From the NCBI GenBank assembly GCA_037043015.1, contig CM073327.1:10522727-10586726 (forward strand): a stretch of DNA of 64,000 nt, written 5' to 3'. Every line of letters starts with the position of its first letter. The stretch's first letter is position 1. This document shows, piece after piece, positions 1 through 10,430 of this stretch. This stretch comes from Bryum argenteum (taxonomy: Eukaryota > Streptophyta > Bryopsida > Bryales > Bryaceae). Position numbers and translations under genes: made by a program. The notes under the pieces are model-generated. The model was not told the DNA's origin, did not search any database, and saw nothing but the letters and a program-made list of their open reading frames with translations.

Positions 1-730
1 GAATTGTGTTTACGAAGAAGTAAAAGCTATATTCATGGAAAACGGATTAAATTTTAAATCAAATTGTGCAATATAATATTACTATTTTAAGTGCATTTTC
101 ACCTTCAATCCTAAATGAATATCCTATGGTAAGAAGTTTGATAGACATGGCTTTAAAGTATGTTACAATTAAAAAGAAACTCATTACTCTCTACATGTGA
201 AAAGAACATCCGACGAAACCTTCTTTGGCAACTATACTTCCAAAAACTATAATGAACACAAAATTCCTACATCCTTGGACAAGACAAGGTCTCTCTTGAA
301 GGAAATTGCTCCTAGATGTGGCAAGTGTGATTGTGTAGGAGTTTGCATCTAAAGTTGTGAATGCCTTATATAGAAGGCTTGTTTGGATTGCAATATATTG
401 GTCTAATGTTTACATGTTTCGCAATGGTATAGCTTGTACCTTAAAAAAACCTTTCATGATTGAATATGCATTAAAATCTTTGCTCCAAACAAAATACGAA
501 GCTTGAAATATTTACTTCAAATTGAAATATTTATAAGATGCAAAAATTGAAAACACTTTAATATCCTCTAAATCACTACCTTAGGTAAAGCTAAGGAAAG
601 TTAAGTGAAATCTCCCTTCTACAATAGGATGGCATGGAGGGATTTACAGAGCATTTTCAAGCAATCTGGTACCCCAAAATCCTCATTCGGAGGGAGAAAA
701 AGCTGGATTAACACAAAAAAGTAAAACGAA
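1..730. other. intergenic, no gene recognised
   Basis: AT-rich sequence with no convincing coding region, RNA gene or terminal repeats on either strand. Confidence 0.5.
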
Positions 731-1050
731 AAGGTATAAACCCCAAGCATGCCCGAGGGGCTTTTTTCCAACACCTTTGTAGCCCCTCATTGTACACAAC
801 TTTTCACTTATACTTTGATGTCAAAATGGCCACCTTCTTACGATGCATTCATTTTACAGTTCAAATTACAATCTGTATGAGTGATATAGTTTGGTTAGAA
901 AGGATTGTGGTAGGTAGGTTGTGGTTGTACATAACCTTGTAGGAGGTTGCAAGCCCATCATTGATTGGTTCATTCATGATGCCCAAGTCCAAAAGATGTT
1001 GTGATCCAATTGTGAGTTGCCTCGTTTGAAAGCCCATGGGCGTTTAAGGG
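731..1050 (+). mobile_element. TTAA-type MITE, degenerate left end
   Basis: The right end reads GGGCGTTTAAGGG followed by TTAA (1051-1054). The interior, including GCCCGAGGGGCTT near 750 and a stretch about a rapidly repeated GTAGGTAGG motif near 910, matches the MITE at 42037-42398 in the same orientation. The left end has mutated so the CCCTTAAA terminus and its TTAA are no longer exact. It has no coding capacity. The family resembles the ends of the piggyBac element at 2235-7208, so mobilisation in trans by that transposase is inferred. Confidence 0.75.
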
Positions 1051-1189
1051 TTAAAATTCTTTACAAACCTAGACCTCATATGGCTGAGCTAAATATATTG
1101 TAATGAAAGATGAAATAAATCAATTGAAGTATAGATAGAGTATGTATGTAACAAGTTACACTTTTTTCTAGTGCTACTTAAGTATCCCT

Positions 1190-1600
1190 AACTTTTACTT
1201 TTGAGAAGTGTCCAACAGTTTTACTATGTCCCAAAAATTTCAGTAAAGCCCCTAGAATGCGGGCCGCAAATCACGGCTTAAAAACCGGAGAAGAGGGGGT
1301 ATGAGAGGGTCCAAGTGGAGGAGTCTTGGGGGCGGAGGGTCTTGGGGGCAAAGGGTCTTGGAGGAGCGATTTATCCCATATCATTTGTAGCTGCTTCCTC
1401 TCCTGAGCAAGTACAAGAGGGTTGGGGCTAGCCTTAAAGAATAAAATCTTATAATAAATAAAGTGCACTCATGGGGTCCATTTGGCATGAGAGGACCTTA
1501 ATTAATTAATTAATGTTGCTACATAGTGAAGGTTTTACTTTTGAGAAGTGTCACATCTGCAGACAAGGACTTACTTTTGAGAAGTGTCACATGTGCAAAC
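1190..1600. repeat. short direct repeats containing TTTTGAGAAGTGTC
   Basis: The motif ACTTTTGAGAAGTGTC occurs at about 1196, 1541 and 1570. The last two copies lie in a tandem of about 29 bp that carries CACATCTGC or CACATGTGC. They sit just upstream of the YJU2-like fragment. No function is evident. Confidence 0.45.
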
Positions 1601-1738
1601 AGCCATGGTATAAAAGGCATAATCTTAGACTCCAAGATCCTTTTTCTTGGGCCTCCTGCAAGTTTGTCATTTCTTGCCATCACCGTCCCCGTCTTTCTTT
1701 CTTCAGGTACTCCAGATTGAGTTGAGCGGGAGCAGCCG

Positions 1739-2065
1739 ATGGCTTCTGCTAAGCTGGCGCCTATGATGCTTCCGGCGAGCATCCAGTGCAATACATGCGG
1801 GAGCTTAATTTTCAACGGTGCCAAGGTACACGGTCGCAGGGAGGTCGTCCAAGGGGAGACATACATGGGTATCCAAATCTTTCGCTTTTACTTCAAGTGC
1901 AGCAATTGTTCCGCTCTATTGATTATGAAGACCGACCCTCAAAACGGTAGCTATATCATGGAAGCGGGTTCGGCTACATTGATTATGAGGATGGACCCTC
2001 GAAACAGAGATTTTTTCATGGAAGAGGCGGGTGTATCTACACAAATTAATTTTACATGTAGATGA
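1739..2065 (+). pseudogene. YJU2/CCDC94-type splicing factor, N-terminal fragment
   Basis: The 108-aa reading frame starts MASAKLAP and contains the zinc-binding core of the YJU2/CWC16 family: a CNTCG knuckle near residue 19, GETYMGIQIFRFYFKC, and a second CxxC (CSNC) near residue 60, followed by KTDPQN. Family members are 250-400 aa spliceosome proteins acting with the Prp19 complex at step one of splicing. Here the frame stops after the zinc region, lacks the coiled-coil C-terminus, and runs into an inverted nucleostemin fragment at about 2120. A 60-bp unit is duplicated in tandem (1918-1977 and 1978-2040), repeating the TDPQN-type segment as MDPRN. The family assignment is strong. That it is a broken gene copy rather than a first exon is inferred from the junction. 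Confidence 0.7.
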
Positions 2066-2120
2066 AGATTAGCGTTAGATGCAGTATAGTTACCTAAAAG
2101 TCATCTATACTTACAAAGGA

Positions 2121-2230
2121 CACACGCTTGGACTTACTCTCTGTGCCAATGCAGAAAAGTATCGCAAAAGAATCAATCTGAAACGGGAAAACGAGTTGTT
2201 TGCTTACTTGTATTCTGTTTGATCACCATC
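2121..2230 (-). pseudogene. nucleostemin-like gene, start-codon end of an inverted duplicate
   Basis: This stretch is the reverse complement of about 31327-31460. It includes the start codon (complement of CAT at 2227-2229), the first intron and the beginning of exon 2. It continues on the far side of the piggyBac element as the duplicated promoter at 7213-7930. It ends within exon 2, so no protein can be made. The intact gene is at 31327-34118. Confidence 0.85.
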
Positions 2231-2585
2231 TTAACCCTTAAAGGCGCCAGTCAGCCCGAGGGGTTGTTTCCAGAACTTTAGGGGGGCCTACTGACGTCAT
2301 GCATGCACCGAATATTCTTGCGTTGGTACCGTTTTGGTCAGGACCACCTCCTCCGTCGAAAACAATTATCACCACTTCGATTGCTCTTGTATCGATTTTG
2401 CAATTGCAATCTCAAGCTATTCGGAGGCCCTCGCTCATGTTCGAGCTCCTGCCCGAGTGCGGCCATCGCCATTCTCCGTCTGGTTTCGAAGGAGCCAACC
2501 TCCTTTTCAATCACCGGTGTCAGAACGTAGTTGTATTTTTAGGTCGCTAGAGACAGACCGTTTTTTGGACTTTTGTGCAACGGTC

Positions 2586-3169
2586 ATGGCAGGTAGAAAC
2601 AGTGAAACGGTTGTGGATTGGGTTCATCGTCGCGAGCAACACCGTACAAGATTTCTCAATGAGTTTGAGAATTGGTTGCGTACTTGTCAAGGACAAGGTG
2701 ATTCCGGTGTCGCTGAGTGTTTCCGCTTACTTGATGAAACCTACCTGCTTTCTCTCCCACTTCCTAGAGGTGTAGTACTTCCTGAGAATCTTGGACCTAG
2801 AAATTTCATATTTTTGTTTAGAAGGAACGTCGCTGCTTTGTTGCGTTGGAAGGAACGAAGAAGTGAAGGAGATAGCAGTGGATTCTCTGATTCCATGAAC
2901 AACTACATTCGCGAAATTTGGTGGCCTGACAGTCACTCAGAAGCGCTTCATCGACGTGCACAGCTCGGAGGTAAACAAGCGATGGAGCAAAACAATTTGG
3001 TTTGTTTTCTTTCTTACTTCGATGTGTCAATGTGTCGTTTTCTAATTTATTCCATATACTAGAACCCCAAGCAGCCTTAGCACCTAAACAGAAGGCGGAG
3101 TTGCAGTGTGCTCTTATTGAAAGCTACATGAGCCAAGGTCTTGTCGATCAGGCAAATGAAGCCTTTTAG
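2586..3169 (+). CDS. unknown spliced gene carried by the piggyBac element
   Basis: Two exons, 2586-2970 and 3062-3169, are joined by a GT-AG intron that restores one frame of about 164 aa starting MAGRNSETVV and ending SQGLVDQANEAF. The open frame also extends upstream to about 2334, so the start is uncertain. The product is charged and probably helical (RREQHRTRFLNEFENWLR). No catalytic motif or known domain was recognised. It lies in the same orientation as the transposase and inside the same terminal repeats. It could be an accessory protein of the element, a captured host exon, or an upstream part of the transposase transcript. Function is not assigned. Confidence 0.45.
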
Positions 3170-3235
3170 AGACTACGCGACTTGCCGTTGGCCAGATATC
3201 GTACCCTCGGTTACAGAGCTTTGATAGCAATTATA

Positions 3236-3640
3236 GGGATTTTCACCATTGTTGGACTGTTGGACTGCTGCAATCATAGGGATTTTCAACATTGCTGGAT
3301 TGCTGGACTTCGATCATAGGGATTTTCACCAATGCTGGACTGTTGGACTGCTGCGATCATAGGGATTTTTACCATTGCTGGATTGCTGGACTTGGATCAT
3401 AGGGATTTTCACCATTGCTGGATTGCTGGACTTTGATCATAGGAATTTTCACCAATGCTGGAATGTTGGACTGCTGCGATCATAGGGATTTTTACCATTG
3501 CTGGATTGCTGAACTTGGATCATAGGGATTTTCACCAATGCTCGACTGTTGAACTGGTGCGATCAAAGGGATTTTTACCATTGTTGGATTGCTGGACTTG
3601 GATCATAGGGATTTTCACCATTGCTGGAGTGCTGGACGAT
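3236..3640 (+). repeat. minisatellite of about 40-bp units in an 80-bp alternating pattern
   Basis: About ten units each contain GGGATTTTCACCA followed by a TGCTGGA or GTTGGACTG variant and a GATCATAG boundary. Two unit types alternate (one with ACTGCTGCGATCATAG, one with GACTTGGATCATAG), giving a higher-order period near 80 bp. It lies between the small gene and the transposase of the piggyBac element. Confidence 0.85.
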
Positions 3641-3959
3641 TACAAGTTAGAAGGGCTTTTACTTGATTAGAAGATAGACTTAACTTGATAGGTATCGAAA
3701 TCAGTGGAAACGATCTGGTATTTTACTGAATCAACTAATCAGGATTTACATGTTAATAATCGGTGTAGGATGATTTGATTAGGTTAGGAGCACGCTAGAA
3801 TTTTATTGAACTAGTTAATCCACTTGAATTAACCGCATTGAGCATTTTACTTGTAAATTTGATTCGTAACCCTAATTCATCCCAAGGCTTGGGCAAGTGA
3901 ATGTTATTTAGTTAGACCACAGTCTCTTTGCCCTCATGCTCCTCATTATTAGTGATTGC

Positions 3960-6704
3960 AGGTCAATGCTGGGGCTGCATCGTCCGGTGCGCAAGCAAAG
4001 GATCGATCAGAGGCTTCGATCCTGGTGCAATCCTCATTGCCAGTGCTCTTGACGCCGGCGAGTGCCAGCGGAGGTCGCAACAGAGGTTCAGTAATTTGTA
4101 GCAGAGGTGCCGAGGTCATCCCCTGTTTCGGCTTTGCCATCGTTGGCACCAACGTTGCAGCCGGTGCATTCGTCCGTTGTTGGAGAGGTTACATTCATCG
4201 GACGTCCTGGAGCTCGACACCCTGTCCAACAAGTTGGAAGCCCTGGTGGCCAGCAGGTGCTAGGCCCAATCACACATGATGGACCCCCTCATCAGCAAGT
4301 TCGCCAGAGGTTACAATTGGGCGTAGGAGGGGAGTTGACATTGGAGCCAGTAAGTAAAAGAAAACGCCAATCAAAATCAAAAATTGCTCTATTCACTGGT
4401 GAGTCCTCTAATCCTCATGTGGATCATGATATGATTATGTTTGATGAGATGAGAAATTCTCAACTTGAGAATACCAATGCATTTATTGGTGGTTTGCAGG
4501 ATGAATTTGAAGAAGGTGAGGGCATGGAATCTCTCCTGCAAGCGCTCGGGAACGAAGAAATTTGTAGCTTAGATAGTAATCAAGAGATGGATTTTGAGAA
4601 AATTTGGGCATCTTCTTCTTTGACAAGAAGAAATGTCACACTTCGTTCCGATTCTAATATAAACTTACATGTACCATTATTTGACTTGGGTTGTTGTGGT
4701 TGGTCTTGTGTGGTCCCGAGATGTGAAATGCCTAATCTTATAATTCATGAAGATAGTGAAGCTAATTGTTTGGAATTTTTTTGGGGCACAGTAACTAATG
4801 AATTTTATGATCCCATGTTAGCTATAGACATGTTCACTATTTTGTTGTATGGTCCTTGGGGGTCTTTTGATGTGCCCGAAGAGGTGGTAAGGTTTGTAGA
4901 TGACAATGACGAATTTGCTAGTGTAAGTGAAATTCAATTATGGGGTCAACGTTTAAAAACCCCTAGTCCATCGCATAGCTCAAGTAGTAGTAGTGACTTT
5001 TCTTATTTACCGGGGCAATCGAATTCCAACTTATCTGATGATATGGATAAATTAGAATCTCTTGAATTGACCCCTAACTCTAAAAAATGGTTTATTCAAT
5101 CGTCTCAACCAACACAAGAATTAGGTTTAGATTGCGATTTGACATTTGAAGAATTTAGTAAATTATCTATTGGTTATAGATTTTAAGAAGGAATGTGGAA
5201 TAATCCATCCAAACAACTCCCTCCTATTATTTGGTTGGGGGGAAATCAAGGTTTAAAAGACCCTTTGTCAAATTGTCTCAGCCCGTTGGATTTTTTTTTT
5301 TGCTTTTTTGGCCCAATTCTATTCTTGTGAAAATTGTTAGGATGACTAATTTGTATGCGGCATCTAATTTAAGTGAAGGTAGGACACGTGGGGGAAGTAA
5401 GTGGGTTAGATTGACTGTAAAGGAATTATTGAAGTTCTTTGGAGTTTTAATGTTTATGGGCATAAAAAAATTGCCATGTGTTAGATTACATTGGACAAAA
5501 AAATTCATAGACTTATTTAGATCCGACGCTATTAGGAAACATATGACTAGAAAACGTTTTGAGGATATTCTGAGATGTATACAGTCACTTAGTAGATAAC
5601 AAAGATGTAAGTGTTGATAAAAATAGCCCACAATATAATAAATTGGCAAAAACCGAATGGTTAGTAGTGGAACATAACAAATTATGTAGTGATTATTATT
5701 TTCCTGAGCAAAATCTATGTGTTGATGAGATGATGATTAAGTATACGGGAAAATATGCTCCAATTAAACAATATATGAAGGCTAAGCCCACGAAATATGG
5801 TGTGAAAATTTGGTGTCTTGCAAATTGTGATTCTAAGTATGTGCAGAAAATAGAGATTTATTGTGGAGCATGTGACTCTCAAGAAGAAGGGAATGTTGGT
5901 GGGAGAACAGTTTTGAATCTCATGAAAAGTTTAGAAGGTAAGGGTCACATTGTCACTTGTGACAATTTTTTTACTTCTCCCACATTATTTTGGCAATTGT
6001 TGGAGCGTGGTATATTTGCTACGGGAACTTGCAGGACGAATCGCATTGGTTGGCCTCAAGCCCTCACCAATACACCGACATCGGGAACCCGAGGACAATT
6101 GTGGTATCGGGTGCATGCTAGTGGCAAAATGTGCGCTGTCACATGGTTTGATAATAAACCGGTATGTTTACTTTCAACTGCTTGTAGTCCTATTGATTCC
6201 ACAAAGTCTTTGTTTATTAGCCGTTGGCATGTAGGGGGTCACATCCAAATTCCCGCTTCTCCCGTTTTATTGCACTACCAACAACATATGCGTGGAGTAG
6301 ATGTCCATGATCAATTGCGTGGTTATTATAGTTTGCAAAGACGTGATCATAAATGGTGGCACAAATTTTTTTTTCACATCCTAGATCAATCGTTTTTGAA
6401 TGCATTTATTTTGTATAAAATGGCCATGGTGCTTAGGGGAATTAAACCAATATCACATTTAGAGTTTTATGTTCAAGTTGCTAACGCCATGACTTACGAG
6501 CCAAAAAAGATGCTAACATGTATGCCAAGGGCCTCGGTGCCAAATCCAGGCAAGTTACACTATACCATGGCATGGTCCGGACATGAAACCCGTAGCCGAC
6601 GTCATTGCGTTGTATGTAGGAAAGTTCAACAATTTTATTGTCCCACTTGCAATGTGGCAATTTGTATGGGAAATTGTTTCGTTATTCATCATTCCAAGTA
6701 TTGA
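3960..6704 (+). pseudogene. piggyBac transposase (DDE_Tnp_1_7 type), frame-damaged
   Basis: Homology runs through three frame segments: about 4107-5300, about 5300-5580, and 5601-6704. The first has an in-frame TAA at 5184-5186. A T-run near 5290-5305 shifts the frame, and a second shift near 5580 restores it. The C-terminal half is open and well preserved. It contains the acidic residues expected of a piggyBac DDD nuclease: CVDEMM (codon 5724-5726), TCDNFF (5961-5963) and RGVDVHDQ (6300-6302). It ends in a cysteine-rich zinc domain (HCVVCRK, FYCPTCN, MGNC). The N-terminal third (from about 4340) is acidic and serine-rich, as in other members. A possible 3' splice site precedes 3960. Read as it stands it cannot make a full transposase unless introns remove the lesions. 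A polyadenylation-like AATAAAATAAA follows near 6760. Confidence 0.85.
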
Positions 6705-6719
6705 GAACAACTAGTTTGA

Positions 6720-7208
6720 TTTATTTTTTTTGTATATGTAAATCTTTGAGATTTCATGAATAAAATAAACTACAAATTTTTTTATGGTGCTATTGTATTT
6801 TTTAGATTATGATTTATGAGACTATATATCATTGGGCACTCATCCCACTCTCTCTCTCCCCCACCCATTAGTGAAAATTTTAGTCCTCATCTCAGGCCCA
6901 TTCAGTCCTTCGCCCATTCAGTCCTCTGTCAGTCATACTACAAGAGAAAAAATAAAAAAGAAAAAAACAGAGGCAAGACAAGGAAAAAAAACAGAGGGGC
7001 TTGGAAAAAAATAGAGGAGCTTGGAAGTTGCAGGTCCCATGCCCATGCCCGACCTCGCAGGTCCCAGCCCGCGCCCGTGTCTGGCTGCTCAATTCAACTC
7101 CAGGTTTGAAGCACGCCTTCTGCATTGAAGTCGCAGGCTGCCCCTGCTCCATAAAGTTCTCTTTTTTATTCCGGGCTGCCCGCCCAAGACTGTAAGGACC
7201 TTTAAGGG
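6720..7208. other. 3' non-coding end of the piggyBac element
   Basis: After the transposase stop come AT-rich sequence, a CT-rich run near 6846 and a GC-rich segment. It ends in the right inverted repeat ACCTTTAAGGG next to TTAA. No coding signal was found. Confidence 0.6.
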
Positions 7209-7212
7209 TTAA

Positions 7213-7930
7213 CTGCCTGCTAATCGCAATAGGAGAACTTCAAAGTCGATCCTGTCGGAGCTTGATTGAATTGAAGTTGAATCCTTGAAGCTCCAACGAT
7301 GATTGTGATTGTGAAGTCGTTAAAGCCTAAACCCTAGAGCTTCAGCCCTCACGCAGGTCTCCTGGGTATGTGGCTACCGGGTATCTGGAAGCGGATATCC
7401 TGGATTTTTAGGACATCAGCAGCGAGTTGCTCCAGACACCCCAAATCCAAAAAGTTTCTGAGGCAGATTTTCGAGGTTGCTAGCATGGTTACCGGAGTAC
7501 AAAAATTTCGTTATTTTGAATATAGATAGATAGATAGAAACTCCGGTCCTTTCTAAGGGGCCGGCGTGAATGAAGTGTCCGTTTGTAATGCTAATATCCC
7601 GATGGCCAGCGGACAAGGGGAAATTAGAACAATACTACTTCCCCTTCTCGAGGGTGGACACTATAACTACGCTAGTTTCTAGCCTAGTTACTAGTGCCTC
7701 GAAGATACTCGTTATTTTGAATATATATATTTAGGTTTGATACTATATGTATTTCCATATAACTATTTATTTTGACACAAGTGCGGAATGTTCTCTATAC
7801 TTTGGTAATCATGGTTGTAAGAAAGATGCTTTTAGCTAGTGCTTTTAGTGTAGGAGGTGTACCGTTCAAAATTCAATCAACATCAAGATTTGTTTAGTAA
7901 GCTAATTGGGCTGGAGAAAGATCTTATCAT
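7213..7930 (-). pseudogene. inverted duplicate of the nucleostemin promoter/5' UTR
   Basis: Reverse-complement homology to about 30830-31325 extends over the whole segment, including the CCTAAACCCTAGAG telo-like motif near 7327. The duplicate is separated from its start-codon end (2121-2230) by the piggyBac element. Relative to the parent it carries an extra block of about 200 bp (7509-7710), flanked by direct copies of CGTTATTTTGAATATA. Confidence 0.85.
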
Positions 7931-9058
7931 GCAAGTCTATTTTCAAATGAAACCTTGATGCCATTTTAACAGAATCGAAATCATTATAATTTGACGCTTT
8001 ACATCATCTATCTACTTGAGAGCACACCACTACATGCAATCTTTTCACCATGATGGGTCCGTAAATGATGCGATACCCGCTTGAATCTAGCGATGAATAT
8101 CAACCACGTATATCTTTGACCTAAATTTGAACTTGAACGCCTCCTACTGGCACCCTTTATATTATACATAAATAGAAAATCAACAACTACCTACAAAGAA
8201 ACGGAATGAATATACAACTAATCCACTAATAAACTCCTCTAAATACTTCAAGATTACATAAGTTTCACAAGCATTACATCAATATTAGAAATTTCGCATG
8301 TATATTACATTGATGTCCAATGTGTTATCACATGAGTGTTGTCAAAGTACTACCAATTGAGTATTATAATGAGGTTGATTTATATTGTGATTTATCAAGG
8401 ATTGGACCTATTTGGAATCGAAGTAAGACTTGGCTTTAACACTACTTTATATAGTAGGCCTTGAATTAGACCTTATATTTTACCATGCATATCCATACTT
8501 TGAGGTTCCATATTGGAATTTCTACTTTACATTGGTTCTTTCAGTAGGTTTGGATACATTTTATATATAGTATAAAGACCCAACCTACTAGGCCGAAGTT
8601 GTTCATAGATTGAAGCTTACGATACAAAGTCCTAGGCTTGATTTGAAAGGTCCAAAACTTGTTAACTAGGCTCTAGTTCAATAGTGGGTTTCTACACTCT
8701 GAAGAGACTTAAGTCTTCGGCTAGGGCGTTTTTGTTTCCCTCCAAAACAATATCATATTATGATGTCAATCGCCATATGAGTTTTAGGAGAAAAGGTTGG
8801 AGACTCAAATAGAATCTTTTGGGCCTATGTTAGAATGCAAGTGACCAATAGAACCATGCCTATAAGTTGACCTCAAGATTTGGAAATTAGTCTCTAGTGT
8901 AAAGTGCCTTGATTTACAAAATGATTTTATAAAATAATCTAAGAGACTAACATATAGGTAGAAGGGCAAATGTTTTTGGAGGTGTCGAGTGTGGCTCGGA
9001 TAACATTTTTTAAACATGAGTTCTAAATCAAAAGGCAAACACATTAAAAGAAATCATT
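7931..9058. other. intergenic, no gene recognised
   Basis: AT-rich sequence without convincing exons or terminal repeats on either strand. Confidence 0.5.
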
Positions 9059-9352
9059 GTGAAATTTGTTGCAACCGGCGGTACTATTATTAGCGATTGT
9101 TGGCGTGGTTATAATACGGAACGTTTGGGTTATTTGGGCTATTTTCAGGAAACGGTAAATCACTCTTTACATTTTCGCGATCCAGATATAGGAGCACATA
9201 CTAATACTATAGAAGTGACGTTGAGTGGTGTAAAACGTTCTTTACAATGGTATGGTTCAGTAAAAAAACATTATAATAGTTATGTTGCCAAATATTTATG
9301 GCAACGGAAATATGAACAAAATGTTGGTTGTGTATTTTCTATTCTAGTTTAG
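9059..9352 (+). pseudogene. Merlin/IS1595-type (ISXO2-like) transposase remnant
   Basis: The 97-aa frame keeps the C-terminal half of an ISXO2-like DDE domain: a GGTIISDCWRGY block (second acidic residue), then ETVNHSLHFRDP, then GAHTNTIEVTLSGVKRSL (the HTNTIE glutamate block). The usual W after the IE segment is replaced (TIEVTL instead of TIExxW). The N-terminal half with the first aspartate is absent, and there is no ATG at a sensible place. Merlin is the eukaryotic group related to bacterial IS1016/IS1595. No terminal repeats were identified. Confidence 0.75.
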
Positions 9353-9471
9353 CATGTTATACAATATCACCCGCTTCTTGGTCCAATTGGATAAAATACA
9401 ATATATTATAACTTTAAACATCAATTATCATCCAGATTGGTTAAATTTTAAAAAACACATATCTCAAGTCA

Positions 9472-9474
<3 letters not shown>

Positions 9475-9541
<67 letters not shown>
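9475..9541. repeat. (TA)n microsatellite
   Basis: About 33 uninterrupted TA dinucleotides. The overlapping YIYIYI reading frame is an artefact of the repeat. Confidence 0.97.
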
Positions 9542-9544
<3 letters not shown>

Positions 9545-9780
9545 AGGAAAGTAAAAATATTAATGAAATTTTATTATTTTATCACACAGTTGAATAAATT
9601 TTGAATCTATTGACCAAATTTGTTTGGAAATTTTAGTTTAGTATTTATAACCTTTATAGTTACGGTATAAAACTTACTAAGTTTACCAATTTTATTACTT
9701 CTAAATATCATTCAGTACCAATTTCAACTTTGAAATAAGAATAATTATATAACAAAACAAATAAGTTTTACATTAATTGA

Positions 9781-10041
9781 CCCCTGAGGATCTATGATGA
9801 TACATTGCATAATTTATTGAAATTGACCTTCTCCTATTTTGGGCTCAAGAAATTTCAATCTATGCATCATATAAAAGATCCAACCGTAGGATCCATAACT
9901 TAACTTGACCTTTTACACACCTTCCACATTTGAATCGTTGATTTTTCTTCATTTGTGAGATTATAATGGTCAAAGTTGGGCTCAATTTCCTTCTTGCAGT
10001 AACCCCTACAAGCAAGTTTGGCTTTATTGGATTTTTAGGGG
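9781..10041. mobile_element. decayed TTAA-type MITE
   Basis: The left end is TTGA followed by CCCCTGAGGATC. The right end is GGATTTTTAGGGG followed by ATAA. The interior, with a segment about bases at TCATTTGTGAGATTATAA, resembles inverted parts of the element at 22079-23005. Both target sequences differ from TTAA by one base or more, so this is an old copy. Confidence 0.5.
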
Positions 10042-10229
10042 ATAAACATGAAAAATTATATTTGATGATAACCCTTTAATATTAACAAACAATTTTAGAG
10101 AAAATTTCGAATCTTTTTATTTCTTTTTTAAAAAATTTAAAAATTTAATAGAAACAAAGGTTCATTTTAGAGTAAACCCCTTAACATCCAATATACTATT
10201 TTATAGGGGTTACCGCAGTATCCGATTGC

Positions 10230-10430
10230 ATGTGGTAAAACTGGAAAGTCAATATCCAAGAATTCATATAGAAATCTTCCAGTATTGGTTACCGGTAGAT
10301 CTTTCTTAAAACTTTGGAAGCTGACTGCTGATCATTGGAAAGAGATATATCGTGAAGCTGACTGCTACTTGGATAAACACACAAACATGTTAAATCGGTT
10401 ACCGTTATATCTTCCTATATCTTCCGCATC
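10230..10430 (+). pseudogene. fragment of a BAHD acyltransferase intron
   Basis: The stretch with GAAGCTGACTGCTGATCA, ACAAACATGTTAAAT and GGTTACCG resembles the second intron of the two BAHD genes (about 40120-40310 and 45945-46060). It sits directly upstream of a SUVR3-like copy, echoing the BAHD/SUVR3 juxtaposition at 24.3-25.1 kb. Confidence 0.55.

Larger units (their letters stand above)
2231..7212 (+). mobile_element. complete piggyBac element with TTAA target duplications
   Basis: The element spans 2235-7208 (4,974 bp) and is bounded by TTAA at 2231-2234 and 7209-7212. Both termini begin CCCTTAAAGG when read inward, about 10 bp of perfect inverted repeat. The flanks, joined across one TTAA, reconstitute a continuous homologue of the nucleostemin 5' region around 31296-31330, so the insertion boundaries are confirmed by a paralogous empty site in this window. 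Inside are a small spliced gene (2586-3169), a 40/80-bp minisatellite (3236-3640) and a piggyBac-type transposase (about 3960-6704). TTAA specificity and CCY termini are diagnostic of the superfamily. A subterminal AGCCCGAGGGG at 2253-2263 recurs in several small TTAA elements of this window. Confidence 0.9.

Noticed and set aside
2334-2585. N-terminal extension of the small piggyBac-borne gene
   Set aside because: The frame is open but has no motif; three frames are open here at once, so the downstream ATG at 2586 is preferred.
3236-3640. Regularly spaced repeats resembling a CRISPR array
   Set aside because: Units are contiguous and similar throughout, with no unique spacers. It is a minisatellite in a plant transposon.
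9354-9554. Open frame ending in a run of YIYIYI residues
   Set aside because: It is produced by the TA microsatellite.
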